The notes beneath the pieces were generated by a model. It was not told the origin of the DNA. It was given only the letters and a program-made list of their open reading frames with translations, and searched no databases. Below, piece by piece: positions 43,701 to 55,440 of a stretch of 64,000 nt of DNA. The stretch's first letter is position 1. Every line of letters starts with the position of its first letter. The stretch comes from Metridium senile (lineage: Eukaryota > Cnidaria > Anthozoa > Actiniaria > Metridiidae): contig OX459097.1 of assembly GCA_949775045.1 (NCBI GenBank), positions 6,589,685 through 6,653,684 on the forward strand, written 5' to 3'. Both the position numbers and the translations under genes were made by a program.

Positions 43701-46700
43701 GCCTGGATACGAACTACACAGTTGCATTTGTTATTCCATTATGGCTTTTGTCGGTGTAGCAGCATCTACAAAGAGATTGTTTATACCAAGAACTATAGCA
43801 AGTCACATGACGAGTAGGGAATTCCCCCGAATGGTATCATCAGGATCTTTTCATGTTTATGTTTTCCTAATATCATATTGGGATGAGTAGTATTAATGTT
43901 ACCTAGAGATATTAAAAATGACAACATCTCTTTCATCCTTATTTGGAAATGTTGTTTTAAACACCTTTGTCGTGATATCAGAAAAATATCTTTAGTCGCT
44001 GCTGTACTATTTCTACATTAGTTTCAACACTCTTTTCAGGACTTATAGAGTATGTGCAAACAATATATCCAACGTGAAATACAAAAATGTACAAAAAACT
44101 AAATTAAACAATGTTAAACAAAAGACTTGACATACAAATTTTACTACTTGACATTACTAATATTTCAAAGATATTCTGTTTCAACTCTATCAATAAAATA
44201 CCCAAGTTTTTCTAAGCCGAGTTGCTTTGCAGGTGTTTTTCAGAACCTCGTTTCACTCGGCGCTATAACATTATGAAATATACTAGCTTCTTTCAAAGTT
44301 TTAACACATTCGTAAAAGAGAATTTCCATTTGCATGTACATGCTGCATCAAGTCGAATCGATAGTTTTCCTTCGAATTTCGTATTTTAGCTTCCATTCAA
44401 ACCTTATGGAAATTTTCAGCGTTAACAATGGTTTTAATCAAATAGGTTTCGTTAACTTTTTACTATTGTATGTATACCCTTACCTACCAAAATTGCCTAT
44501 GTTAAGGTCTTTGTCAATCCACCATCGTCTATATGAGATTAATCTTTCTTCAGTTCATTCCGTTAAACTAAAGTGTTATAAGCCTAAGTCATGATATGTT
44601 TTTCGATCAACTTTCACATTCAGTCTACTCACACCAGGGATGCTAACTACTTTTGTATAAGACGCCAACATTTCTGCTCAACAACCGAGCAAGACGAGAT
44701 ATGACCGGGAGGAGGAGGGAGGGATGGGAGGTGATGTTTTTCGTATAGACTAAAGTTTTGGCATTGATAATAATTGAATCAATGCAGTGGTTTAATATAA
44801 AGTTTTAAAATATATCACACTGATTGTTGACAAGCTTGTTGTCGCCACTGAATGACGTTGGAATTTGTTTGTTGTCGCTTTTGACAAACTCATGACGGCT
44901 TGTTATGGTCGAAGAAAAACGATAAAACATTTAAATATGTTGCATTTTGTACATTACTTTTTTAACGAGTTTCTATGTTTATTTTGATCAGTATTCGTCA
45001 GTATCAATACTATACATACTTGGGTTTTCTATTTAGTTCTACTTGAACAGTCTGTATACCTTTACAAAGCTGTTATCTATTTCTCACTATGGAAAAGTCC
45101 AATTCAGTGCATAACAATTCTATACGATTTTTCGACAATGTTTTCAGCTACTGAATACATACGCCTGGATACAAACTACACAGTTGCATTTGTTATTCCA
45201 TTATGGCTTTTGTCGGTGTAGCAGCATCTACAAAGAGATTGTTTATACCAAGAACTATAGCAAGTCACATGACGAGTAGGGAATTCCCCCGAATGGTATC
45301 ATCAGGATCTTTTCATGTTTATGTTTTCCTAATATCATATTGGGATGAGTAGTATTAATGTTACCTAGAGATATTAAAAATGACAACATCTCTTTCATCC
45401 TTATTTGGAAATGTTGTTTTAAACACCTTTGTCGTGATATCAGAAAAATATCTTTAGTCGCTGCTGTACTATTTCTACATTAGTTTCAACACTCTTTTCA
45501 GGACTTATAGAGTATGTGCAAACAATATATCCAACGTGAAATACAAAAATGTACAAAAAACTAAATTAAACAATGTTAAACAAAAGACTTGACATACAAA
45601 TTTTACTACTTGACATTACTAATATTTCAAAGATATTCTGTTTCAACTCTATCAATAAAATACCCAAGTTTTTCTAAGCCGAGTTGCTTTGCAGGTGTTT
45701 TTCAGAACCTCGTTTCACTCGGCGCTATAACATTATGAAATATACTAGCTTCTTTCAAAGTTTTAACACATTCGTAAAAGAGAATTTCCATTTGCATGTA
45801 CATGCTGCATCAAGTCGAATCGATAGTTTTCCTTCGAATTTCGTATTTTAGCTTCCATTCAAACCTTATGGAAATTTTCAGCGTTAACAATGGTTTTAAT
45901 CAAATAGGTTTCGTTAACTTTTTACTATTGTATGTATACCCTTACCTACCAAAATTGCCTATGTTAAGGTCTTTGTCAATCCACCATCGTCTATGAGATT
46001 AATCTTTCTTCAGTTCATTCCGTTAAACTAAAGTGTTATAAGCCTAAGTCATGATATGTTTTTCGATCAACTTTCACATTCAGTCTACTCACACCAGGGA
46101 TGCTAACTACTTTTGTATAAGACGCCAACATTTCTGCTCAACAACCGAGCAGGACGAGATATGACCGGGAGGAGGAGGGAGGGATGGGAGGTGATGTTTT
46201 TCGTATAGACTAAAGTTTTGGCATTGATAATAATTGAATCAATGCAGTGGTTTAATATAAAGTTTTAAAATATATCACACTGATTGTTGACAAACTGTAG
46301 TCACCACTGAATGACGTTGGAATTTGTTTGTTGTCGCTTTTGACAAACTCATGACGCCTTGTTTTGATCGAAGAAAAACGATAAAACATTTAAATATGTT
46401 GCATTTTGTACATTACTTTTTTAACGAGTTTCTATGTTATTTTGATCAGTATTCGTCAGTATCAATACTATACATACTTGGGTTTTCTATTTAGTTCTAC
46501 TTGAACAGTCTGTATACCTTTACAAAGCTGTTATCTATTTCTCACTATGGAAAAGTCCAATTCAGTGCATAACAATTCTATACGATTTTTCGACAATGTT
46601 TTCAGCTACTGAATACATACGCCTGGATACGAACTACACAGTTGCATTTGTTATTCCATTATGGCTTTTGTCGGTGTAGCAGCATCTACAAAGAGATTGT

Positions 46701-47560
46701 TTATACCAAGAACTATAGCAAGTCACATGACGAGAAGGGAATTCCCCCGAATGGTATCATCAGGATCTTTTCATATTTATGTTTTCCTAATATCATATTG
46801 GGATGAGTAGTATTAATGTTACCTAGAGATATTAAAAATGACAACATCTCTTTCATCCTTATTTGGAAATGTTGTTTTAAACACCTTTGTCGTGATATCA
46901 GAAAAATATCTTTAGTCGCTGCTGTACTATTTCTACATTAGTTTCAACACTCTTTTCAGGACTTATAGAGTATGTGCAAACAATATATCCAACGTGAAAT
47001 ACAAAAATGTACAAAAAACTAAATTAAACAATGTTAAACAAAAGACTTGACATACAAATTTTACTACTTGACATTACTAATATTTCAAAGATATTCTGTT
47101 TCAACTCTATCAATAAAATACCCAAGTTTTTCTAAGCCGAGTTGCTTTGCAGGTGTTTTTCAGAACCTCGTTTCACTCGCTATAACATTATGAAATATAT
47201 TAGCTTCTTTCAAAGTTTTAACACATTCGTAAAAGAGAATTTCCATTTGTATGTACATGCTGCATCAAGTCGAATCGATAGTTTTCCTTCGAATTTCGTA
47301 TTTTAGCTTCCATTCAAACCTTATGGAAATTTTCCACCGTTCCAATTCAATAAGTTTTGTAAACTTTTCACTATTTAATGTATTCCCTTACCTGCCAAAG
47401 TTGCCCATGTTAAGGTCGTCTATGAGATTAATCTTTCTTCTGTTCATTCCGTTAAACTAAAGTTTTATCAGCCTAAGTCATGATATGTTTTTAGATCAAC
47501 TTTCACTTGAAGTCTACGCACAACTAGGAATGGTAACTACTTTTGTATGACGTCAATATT
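40762..47560. repeat. Macrosatellite, five units of about 1.46-1.5 kb
   Basis: Units start at the motif around GGCTTTTGTCGGTGTA at 40762, 42265, 43741, 45203 and 46661 (spacing 1503, 1476, 1462, 1458); the last is partial. Units 3-5 are nearly identical, units 1-2 more diverged. Each contains CTAAGCCGAGTTGCTTTGC, AAGTCGAATCGATAGTTTTC and ACTGATTGTTGACAA in order. Open frames of 66-87 codons recurring in each unit are too short and variable to call genes. Confidence 0.9.
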
Positions 47561-48221
47561 TCCGCTAATTAGGGGAGGGGAGGGATGGTAGATGATTTTG
47601 TTCGTTATGTTATCTTAGCTCAAACGAAAACAGATTAAACTAAGGTAAAGTTTATTTAACACTGTAACAATAATACATATAAATGAGTACTGATTAAATA
47701 TTCGATAATCTTGCTGTATTAACTGACTACAACTATGACTGACAATATCAGAACTATTAATATTATCACTATCAACCCCTTATACTAATACCCAATGTTG
47801 GGTAAGTTATTATATAACCTTTAATGCATGTCATATGGTCTGTAAATAACATAATTATTAATATCATCAATATCAACCCCTTATACTAATACCCAATGTT
47901 GGTTAAGTTCATTATATAACCTCAAATGCATGTCACATGGTCTGTAAATAACATAATTATTAATATCATCAATATCAACCCCTTATACTATTTAAGCTAT
48001 TTATATAGCTTTAAATACATGTCACATGGTATATAACTGTCAGACTATTAATATTATCACTACCAACCCGTTATATTAATACCCAATTGCAATGTTAGGT
48101 AAATCTTTTATCAAAACTTAAAAGCATGGACACGGTTTATAGGGGAAGGGATGGGAGATGATTTTGTTCGTTATGTTATCCTAGCTCAAACGAAAACAGA
48201 TTAAGCTAAGGTAAGTTTTAT
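47561..48221. repeat. Gene-family 3'-flank repeats (about 105-bp period)
   Basis: CCCCTTATACTAATACCCAA recurs near 47775, 47877 and, altered, 47979 and 48065. The block AAGGTAAAGTTTATTTAACA (47645-47664) is the unoccupied counterpart of the element at 48226. Confidence 0.75.
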
Positions 48222-48225
48222 TTAA

Positions 48226-48951
48226 GGACGGGGCCTACTATTGCCACTGCGCAGGCTACTGCGCATCTACATAGTTTCCATTTTAACGCGCTATCTTACC
48301 TCAAAAGATGACAAAATACAAATAAAAAACCATCTAACGATGGTAGACGCGACGGTAGCGGTTTTTATAAAAACAGTCCCACAATGCAGTTATGATGACG
48401 AATTTCTTTACTTTGTAGGGAGGGGACCGGAAAGAATTTGTCTTATGATGATCTTCGGCGGCAAAGTTTACCACGCGATAACTTTTTAAAACGCCCGGTA
48501 ACCCCAATTTTTTTATAACTGCAATTATTAAGAACATGTTAAACAATGGTTTTGATGTAAAATTTCGAAAAAGCAACTGATTTTTGAATGGAAAATAGAC
48601 AAAAATTCGAATTTTCTGAACCTCGTAAAATACAAGTCGCGATGCTAAAAAAATCACATTTCACTACTTACTTTTGAAAATACGTTACAAAATACATATT
48701 CCTATTAGAAAATTACATATTAATTGTTTACCGCTATCAAAGAGATGTTTCAATGAAAATCCTTTGAAAAAAAAATTATTTGTCGATGCCGGTAAAATAG
48801 TGACGTCAGCCATATTTAAGACTCATTATTTCTCTTAACTGCCCGGTGCCCCCACCTTTTTTAGACAGATTTGTAGAACCATCTGAAGGGTTAAAACAAC
48901 TCACATAGTTATTTGAAGAATACATTACTTTTTAATTAGTAGGCCCCGTCC
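48226..48951. mobile_element. TTAA-flanked TIR element
   Basis: GGACGGGGCCTACTA at the left is mirrored by TAGTAGGCCCCGTCC-like sequence at the right, with TTAA at 48222-48225 and 48952-48955. The same flanking sequence without insertion occurs at 47645-47690. Open frames of 82 and 107 codons inside overlap on opposite strands and resemble nothing known to me. It is probably a piggyBac-type MITE. Confidence 0.85.
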
Positions 48952-49190
48952 TTAAAACTGTAACAATAATACATACAAATGAGTACTGATTAAATATTCG
49001 ATAATCTTGCTGTATTAACTGACTACAACTATGACTGACAATATCAGAACTATTAATATCATCACTGCAAACCCCTTATACTAACACTCAATGTTGGGTA
49101 AGTCATTTATATAACCTTAAGATCATGTCATATGCTCTATAACTATACGAACTATTAATATCATCACTATATCAGTTGCAACCCCTTATA

Positions 49191-50520
49191 CACCCTTCCC
49201 ATAATGCGGGACGCCATTTTGAATTAATTACTTGTGACGTCAATTGCGGGTAGGTTTCCCAAGGCATGTATATTTCACTGTACTTTTCACTCAGCGCTTC
49301 AGGTCCTACAGGTGTATATATACAATATTTAAAGAAGATTTTGAAGACATTCTTTAGATTAGACCTTTAACTTTTATTTGTCTTTGTTCCAAATTTTAAC
49401 ACGTATTTTTAGAACGTTATAAATCGGCCGCAAGAAAAGAGATTCTTAACGGCTCCCGTCGATCCTAGCTGTACATGTGAAGGTAATTTACTGCTTTCAC
49501 ACTCTCAATATAATGTCTTTTTTCTTTTGTTTTCTTGAGCTAATATGCAAAGATATCCCGAGCTTAGTGCTCACTGTAGCAAAGTTGGAAATTACAAGAC
49601 AATCGAGATCAATCGAGCTATGCTTTCTCTAAAAAATCGTCGAGTTTCATACTAAAGATACGTAGTGTAAACAATTGTGTCGAGGCAATGCACAGTGCTA
49701 TCGATATAAATGCAATAACTTTTGAAGAAATCATAACGACTGAATCTCGACATATTAAATTCCAACGCTATTCTTTCGAAGTATACGTTTAAAAGAAAAA
49801 TGTAGAGAGATATTTCAGTGCCCGTGAACTTAATACTAAGCTTATTTATTTATTCAATGAATTAATCAATGTGTTCAGGTTGAAGAAAACTGACTTGATA
49901 TCACTGCAAAACCAGATTTTAGAGTCGCTTGACATCATACTAAATAAAGATAAAGAATTACACTTCGAAAGAGTGGCGAAATATTATAAAATGTGCGTCT
50001 CGGGTGATGAATACTCGAAAATCGGTGATTCAGATGCCATGAATAGCCTAGTTTACACTAAAACATCTATTACAATGTAAATATATTGACTAATAATACT
50101 GATAAACTAGTGATAAAAAGATAGCTCGATCGGCTTGTACTTTTCTGACTTTGCTATAATATGCATTGAGTCAGGAATATCATCGCTTGTTAGCTCAAGA
50201 AAACGAAAAAAAATGAAATTTAGAGACTGACAGCTTTCAAATTACCTTCACAGCTCCCCGCTACAAATTCTTCTTCTTTGCGGCCGATTCGAGGCGTTAT
50301 AAAAATACGCATTAGATTTTAGAACTCAAACAATTTAAAGTAAAAGGACAAATCTAAAGAATGTCTTCAAAATCTTCTTTAAATATTGTATATATACACC
50401 TGTAGGACCTGAAGCGCTGAGTGAAAAGTACAGTGAAATATACATGTCTTGGGAAACCTACCCGCAATTGACGTCACAAGTAATTAATTCAAAATGGCGT
50501 CCCGCATTATGGGAAGGGTG
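49191..50520. mobile_element. 1.33-kb TA-flanked element, almost entirely an inverted repeat
   Basis: The first 180 bp (CACCCTTCCCATAATGCGGG at the end) and the last 170 bp are near-perfect inverted copies, flanked by TA (49189-49190 and 50521-50522). Weaker inverted homology continues inward (GGCCGCAAGAAAAG, TGTGAAGGTAATTT, TTTTCTTGAGCTAA) to within a few hundred bases of the centre. The target CTTATACTAATACC is intact in neighbouring repeat units. A 69-codon frame at 49871-50080 is not convincing. Confidence 0.85.
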
Positions 50521-50553
50521 TATACTAATACTCAATTTTAGGTAAGTCATTTA

Positions 50554-50737
50554 CACCTACTTACAAGAACGTTGTCATACGAAAAAAGAACATTTGTATT
50601 TAGTGGGTTAGGAATAAATTAAAAGTACAAAAGATGATCACTGAAGCTGAATTCTTTCTTTTGTACTTTTAATTTATTCCTAACACACTAAATACAAATG
50701 TTCTTTTTTCGTAAGTCAACTTTCTTGCAAGTAGGTG
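50554..50737. mobile_element. Hairpin MITE with about 80-bp arms
   Basis: CACCTACTTACAAGAACG begins the left arm and the complement ends at 50737, with a loop near 50632-50656. TA flanks it (50552-50553 and 50738-50739), and related repeat units keep the empty site GTCATTTATATAACC. The first eight bases match the ends of the hairpin at 11004-11137. Confidence 0.85.
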
Positions 50738-51015
50738 TATATAACCCTAAATGCATGTCACATGGTCTATAACTATCCAAACTATTAATATCATCACTAT
50801 CAATTGCAACCCCTTATACTAATACCCAAAGTTGAATAAGTGATCTATATAACCTCAAATGCACGTGACATGGTCTATGACTAGTACATATAGTTAAGCT
50901 ACTAGTATTAATAAAATCCAAATCATATCTCTTTGTATAGTAATGTACTGGTGCTTAAGGTTTGTTTTATCTTATTATACATCGACTTATCATTTACATA
51001 ACTGTATTTACAAAA
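50738..51015. repeat. 3' flank of copy 4
   Basis: It matches the 3' flanks of copies 1 and 3 (CCCCTTATACTAATACCCAA, TACATCGACTTATCATTTAC). Confidence 0.7.
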
Positions 51016-54000
51016 TTAAAAAATGGTGACATCATCTCCAAGAAGAAAGAATGGAGCCCAGTACTTTGGGTTGTTGTATCTCTTTTCTCGTATCATCTTT
51101 TTCATGGATTCATTCAGGCTTACACTTGCACTTTTACCAAGCTTTAGTTGTATATAAAAATGACGCATGAAGATAAGTGTGGCTTTGTCGTCGATGGCCC
51201 ATAATGATGCTACCACAGCACGGGCTCCTGCTGCAAGAAAAGCACGAGCCATACCGACAACTCCTTCAGCACGGATTTCTCCCCGGCCACTGTGGCAGCA
51301 ACTCAAAACCACAACTTTGGCGCGCACCCCAATTTCTTGGACTTCGCGCATTGTCAAGATGTAGTCTTCCTCCTCTGGAACGGTTTTGGATTGTGCAGAA
51401 ATAACTGGTGCTAAAGCGATTTCTCCAGTGGTATCGTCACCATGAGCTGCAATGTGGATGACAGCTGCATCTTGTTGGAGTTTGTCTTTGACTGCTTGTT
51501 TAGTGGCGTCAATCCCTATCAGTGTTGAGACATCAAAAATGTCACTAAGAATGTCACTAACCACCCGAGCCTCTCTCTCGGCAGCTGGTAGTCTTTTAAG
51601 CTTTTTCTTTTCTCCACGGAATATGACTTCGCCAATACAAGGATTCCCGATTACCAAAGCGCCTATCTTGCTGTGGTAGTTGTCTGAGCATTCTTTCAGA
51701 ATCTTTAAAGTTGTCAAAGATGGCGTTAGTCTGATGCGCTTGGTTTCACAAAGGTACGCCCCTTGTTGTGGATCCCGCAAAGCTGCAAAAGGAATCTTGC
51801 ACATAGGACCATCAGGAATAATGACAACTTCATCTTCAGCGAGGTGTTCTTGGACAGGTGTTATCAGTTGTTTAAAGAGTTCCTTTAACGGTTCTTTAAT
51901 GTCATTATGTTGGTCAGACTTAATCGATGTTGGTTCGGGCGGGTTTCTTGAGCTACTCGATTCCAAGTACTCACTGCCAATGATGTCCAGCTCTAATGTC
52001 ATTCTTACAATACTATTACGTAGCTGTGAATGATCGTCATCTCCTTCACTGTAGCCTTGTGTGCCAAGAGATCTGTCTTCACAGTTAGCTGCCATTTGTC
52101 TGACATGCATGTATTGATATGCTGAGTCAGCCAGTTGCTCGATGTACTCTGTTATGTTCTTCTTAGTGATACTGTTTTGCTCCATTTCGTTCTTTACATA
52201 TATCAATGGTTGATGCTGTGTAAGAACCCACAAATGCTTACTGTCCTCTATGATAGAATAGAACAGTAGACAGCTCTCTTTGGGCAAGAGGTCAGTCAAA
52301 TCACCTTCATTCAGTGGTTTTCCTTTGGGGATATTTTCGACGAATGCTTGCTGTTGCTGCATTCCATACTTGGAAACCAGAGTGTCCCTCAGAGCACATG
52401 CACGACCACGCTCACAAACTACAAGTGCTTCTCCCGTTCGGTTCTTCTCGATAAGAAGTGATGCAAGTCCTTGGTATGCTTGAACGTACGTGTCCACAAT
52501 TGATATTTTAAACTCGTGCTTTTCTCTGAGATCATCAAACAATTCTTCGTAGCACTGAAGACTCTTTCTCAGGTATTTTTCTGATGTTTTAATGTTTTGA
52601 GCATACTGTACATTGTTGTTACCTATTTCCTGAATAATAGCCAATTGGTAATAGAACTGTCCGATTCGAGAACGGCAATGTGCTTCACCTTGTTTGTTTC
52701 CTGAACCAGTGAAAATGTTTAGGGCCATTTCAGATACATCAATAGCTTCAGACATCATGCCAAATTTATAGCAAATATTTGCAAAGGTACTATAACTAGT
52801 TCCAATATGTTCACTATTTTTAAACTTTAACGCCAGGCGTAAAGCTTTCTTTATGTTTTTAATGGCCTCAGGTAAATTTCCGTTGTCACAGAAACATTCA
52901 CCCAACTCCTGAAAATAGTATATTTCTCCAAGCTTGTCTCCAGACATAATTTGACGAATAATGGATTCCCAACGGTATTCTCTTGCTAAGTCAAATTTCT
53001 TTAGCTTGAAGTTAACATTTGAAAGGTTTCGAGAAGTAGCTACTTGATCGGATATTTTACCTGCATCTTTAGCTATAACAAGGAGCTTCTTAAAATACTC
53101 GGCGGCTTCTTGATATTTTCCAACACTCTCATAAATTGTACCGAGATTGTTGTACACGACATTATCAATGTTTTCACAACCCAGCTGAGATATATAATTT
53201 AAACTGGTTTTGTAATATCTGATGGCGTCATATGTTTTGCCTAATTTCATGGAAGCAAACCCTAAACTATTATACGCGAACGCCTCTGAGTGTTTGTCAC
53301 GTCTTTGTATTGCAATGTCTAACTGTGTTTTATGATACTCCATGGCCTCTTTCACTTTTCCCTTTTCTCGAAGAGCTATCCCGATAGCTCCATAAGCATT
53401 GCCTTGTGTAAACGAATCACTTGTTTCTTTAGCAATTGCGACACTTTCCTTAGCATATGTTATTGCCTTATCATAATCGTGAATCTTGATATAGGAGTTA
53501 GATAATCTAAAACGTACAGTTCCCTCTTCCTTTCTATCCCCAACTAGTTTAGTGTATTCAAGACATCGCTCATAACAGTCTATAGCCTCCTTTACTCTAC
53601 CTAACGGTACAAATGCATTACCCAATACATGATATGTATTTTGTTGTTCTTCTGTAGTGTTCATATTTTCAGCAATTTCAAAAGCACGCTCAGCATAATC
53701 TAAAGCCTCGCGATATTGTCTTCTGTTACAATGCAGGTCAGACAGACTAATATTACACCTCCACTTCAGGTCCAACTCCCCAGTCTGTTTAGCAATGACC
53801 AAAGCTTGATCAAGATATTCTTTAGCATCCTGACATCTGTACATGGAATTATAACTGATACCAAGCTCAAAGTAAACCTTTCCCTCCAACTTTTTTCCCA
53901 GTTTATGGTTGACAATGATAGACAAACTTTGTTGATAATTCATAACTGCTTCAGAGTACTTAGCAAGCCTTCGATAACATTCACCCAAGAGCAGATAACA

Positions 54001-54132
54001 TCGTGCAATTATTTCCTGGTAACCTTGCTCTGGATACAAACTAAGACTTTTCTTGTAATAACCAATAGCTTCCGTATACTTGCCTGATGTTGTACACTTC
54101 ACAGCACGGCCAAGCCAATCCATCGCCTCCAT
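51016..54132 (-). CDS. TPR-CHAT family protein copy 4 (intact, 1038 aa; chimeric)
   Basis: A single-exon frame from ATG (MEAMDWLGRAV) has the same layout as copy 3: twelve TPRs (1-510), linker with VVCERGRACALRDTLV, acidic/Ser segment, CHAT at about 770-1030 with His897 (VIHIAAHGDD) and Cys946 (LSCCHSG), ending VTIF. Residues 1 to about 548 differ from copy 3 only at positions 7, 48 and 55. Downstream of the DNA breakpoint (52490) the two diverge at many residues, and copy 4 has four extra residues in VVSDILSDIFDVSTL. Parts of its C-terminal half look closer to copy 1 and parts to copy 3, suggesting recombination or conversion among paralogues. Role as for copy 3. Confidence 0.92.
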   Translation of the reverse strand: MEAMDWLGRAVKCTTSGKYTEAIGYYKKSLSLYPEQGYQEIIARCYLLLGECYRRLAKYSEAVMNYQQSLSIIVNHKLGKKLEGKVYFELGISYNSMYRCQDAKEYLDQALVIAKQTGELDLKWRCNISLSDLHCNRRQYREALDYAERAFEIAENMNTTEEQQNTYHVLGNAFVPLGRVKEAIDCYERCLEYTKLVGDRKEEGTVRFRLSNSYIKIHDYDKAITYAKESVAIAKETSDSFTQGNAYGAIGIALREKGKVKEAMEYHKTQLDIAIQRRDKHSEAFAYNSLGFASMKLGKTYDAIRYYKTSLNYISQLGCENIDNVVYNNLGTIYESVGKYQEAAEYFKKLLVIAKDAGKISDQVATSRNLSNVNFKLKKFDLAREYRWESIIRQIMSGDKLGEIYYFQELGECFCDNGNLPEAIKNIKKALRLALKFKNSEHIGTSYSTFANICYKFGMMSEAIDVSEMALNIFTGSGNKQGEAHCRSRIGQFYYQLAIIQEIGNNNVQYAQNIKTSEKYLRKSLQCYEELFDDLREKHEFKISIVDTYVQAYQGLASLLIEKNRTGEALVVCERGRACALRDTLVSKYGMQQQQAFVENIPKGKPLNEGDLTDLLPKESCLLFYSIIEDSKHLWVLTQHQPLIYVKNEMEQNSITKKNITEYIEQLADSAYQYMHVRQMAANCEDRSLGTQGYSEGDDDHSQLRNSIVRMTLELDIIGSEYLESSSSRNPPEPTSIKSDQHNDIKEPLKELFKQLITPVQEHLAEDEVVIIPDGPMCKIPFAALRDPQQGAYLCETKRIRLTPSLTTLKILKECSDNYHSKIGALVIGNPCIGEVIFRGEKKKLKRLPAAEREARVVSDILSDIFDVSTLIGIDATKQAVKDKLQQDAAVIHIAAHGDDTTGEIALAPVISAQSKTVPEEEDYILTMREVQEIGVRAKVVVLSCCHSGRGEIRAEGVVGMARAFLAAGARAVVASLWAIDDKATLIFMRHFYIQLKLGKSASVSLNESMKKMIREKRYNNPKYWAPFFLLGDDVTIF

Positions 54133-54235
54133 ACTTATTTATTATACCAAATGTTATTTTTATTAATCCATGTTATAGATCGTCATTGATACAGGTTTTG
54201 ATCTGTAAGAAAATAGATATACAGTATGTAATGTT

Positions 54236-54391
54236 TCAAGTCCTCTAGATCGTGTAGGTTCGAGAGTTGGGGGTGTGGCATTATACGTTGATGAATCTCT
54301 AGTTGTAAAAAGGCGTGATAACCTTGAGAATAACAGTATTGAACTACTTTGGTTTGAACTAAAGCTTTCTAATCTTAATCATATCCAATTT
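54236..54391 (+). pseudogene. LINE endonuclease fragment (second duplicate)
   Basis: Duplicate of 37285-37440; no difference was noticed. Confidence 0.7.
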
Positions 54392-54450
54392 GTAATCACT
54401 AGCAAATCCTGCAATCTGATTGGCTAAAAAGTGTGCGATTTAAGCTTTGA

Positions 54451-55209
54451 CGTCGAGTCAAAGTCTTCGACCAGACATCTTACAATCCCACATCACACAA
54501 GGCCACCACCATTAAGACTTTGACTCGACGTGCACAACGAGTTTGTGATTCACCTGACAAACTTCATGACGAGTACGAATATTTGCAAAGTGTGTTTGAT
54601 AAGAACAATTACGATGTTGATTTCGTCGAACGAAACATTCACAACAACACTTCCCTCACTGACAGAGCCGACAATAAACCTACCGCCACTGCTACCATAC
54701 CGTACATCAGAGGCACCTCTGAGACAATCCAACGCATATTACAACCCTACAACATTCGCGTTGCTCACAAGCCCACTATGACATTAAGACGTTTATTGAC
54801 TAACGTTAAGGACAAAGACGAACCCATTAACAGACAAGGAGCTATTTACAAAATAGCTTGTTCCGACTGTGACGCTTCTTACATCGGTGAGACCGGCCGT
54901 AATTTGAAGACTAGACTAACTAAACACAAACGTGCCACGAAAAACAAAGACTCTACTAATCACATTGCCGAACATCACAAACATACTGGACACAACATTG
55001 ACTGGGATTCTGCCGCCTCTATTACACATTGCACTAATTGGCACCAACGCCGCATACTTGAAAGCTGGTACACCAAATTACAACAAAAACCACTTAACCG
55101 TTGCGCAACACTACCGGCATCTTACAATAGACTCATTAACGACTTCAAGCATTCCGCCAACACAATGACTAACACCTACCCACGCACTGACAACAACATT
55201 ACCAACTGA
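54451..55209 (+). CDS. Penelope-like GIY-YIG endonuclease (second duplicate)
   Basis: Duplicate of 37500-38258 encoding the same residues, with the same 5' truncation and inverted repeat. The element was therefore in place before the 17-kb block duplicated. Confidence 0.85.
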   Translation, partial: RRVKVFDQTSYNPTSHKATTIKTLTRRAQRVCDSPDKLHDEYEYLQSVFDKNNYDVDFVERNIHNNTSLTDRADNKPTATATIPYIRGTSETIQRILQPYNIRVAHKPTMTLRRLLTNVKDKDEPINRQGAIYKIACSDCDASYIGETGRNLKTRLTKHKRATKNKDSTNHIAEHHKHTGHNIDWDSAASITHCTNWHQRRILESWYTKLQQKPLNRCATLPASYNRLINDFKHSANTMTNTYPRTDNNITN

Positions 55210-55252
55210 ACCAGACATATAAATACCACCACTGTCTTTTCGTTTCTTTACT

Positions 55253-55289
55253 CTGAAGATGACTTCCGCTCAGGTTGTCGAAACGTCAG
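55253..55289 (+). ncRNA. Hammerhead-ribozyme-like motif (second duplicate)
   Basis: Same motif as at 38302-38338: CTGAAGA followed by GAAACGTCAG. Confidence 0.5.
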
Positions 55290-55440
55290 TCACCAACACC
55301 ATCAGTCTTTCTCAAGACTGCACTACCCCGGACGATCATACCTCATCCACACAGACTAGGATAGATGACACACAACATCAAAAAAAAAAAAAATAGATAA
55401 ATAAAAAAATTTTAAAAAATTAAAAAAAAAAAAAATTAAA

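Noticed and set aside
40762..47560. Recurrent 66-87 codon frames as a multicopy small gene
   Set aside because: Length and residues change between units by indels, and no start context or domain is seen; they reflect the DNA repeat.
48241..48657. 82- and 107-codon overlapping frames in the TTAA element
   Set aside because: They lie on opposite strands of a short non-autonomous element and have no recognised domain.
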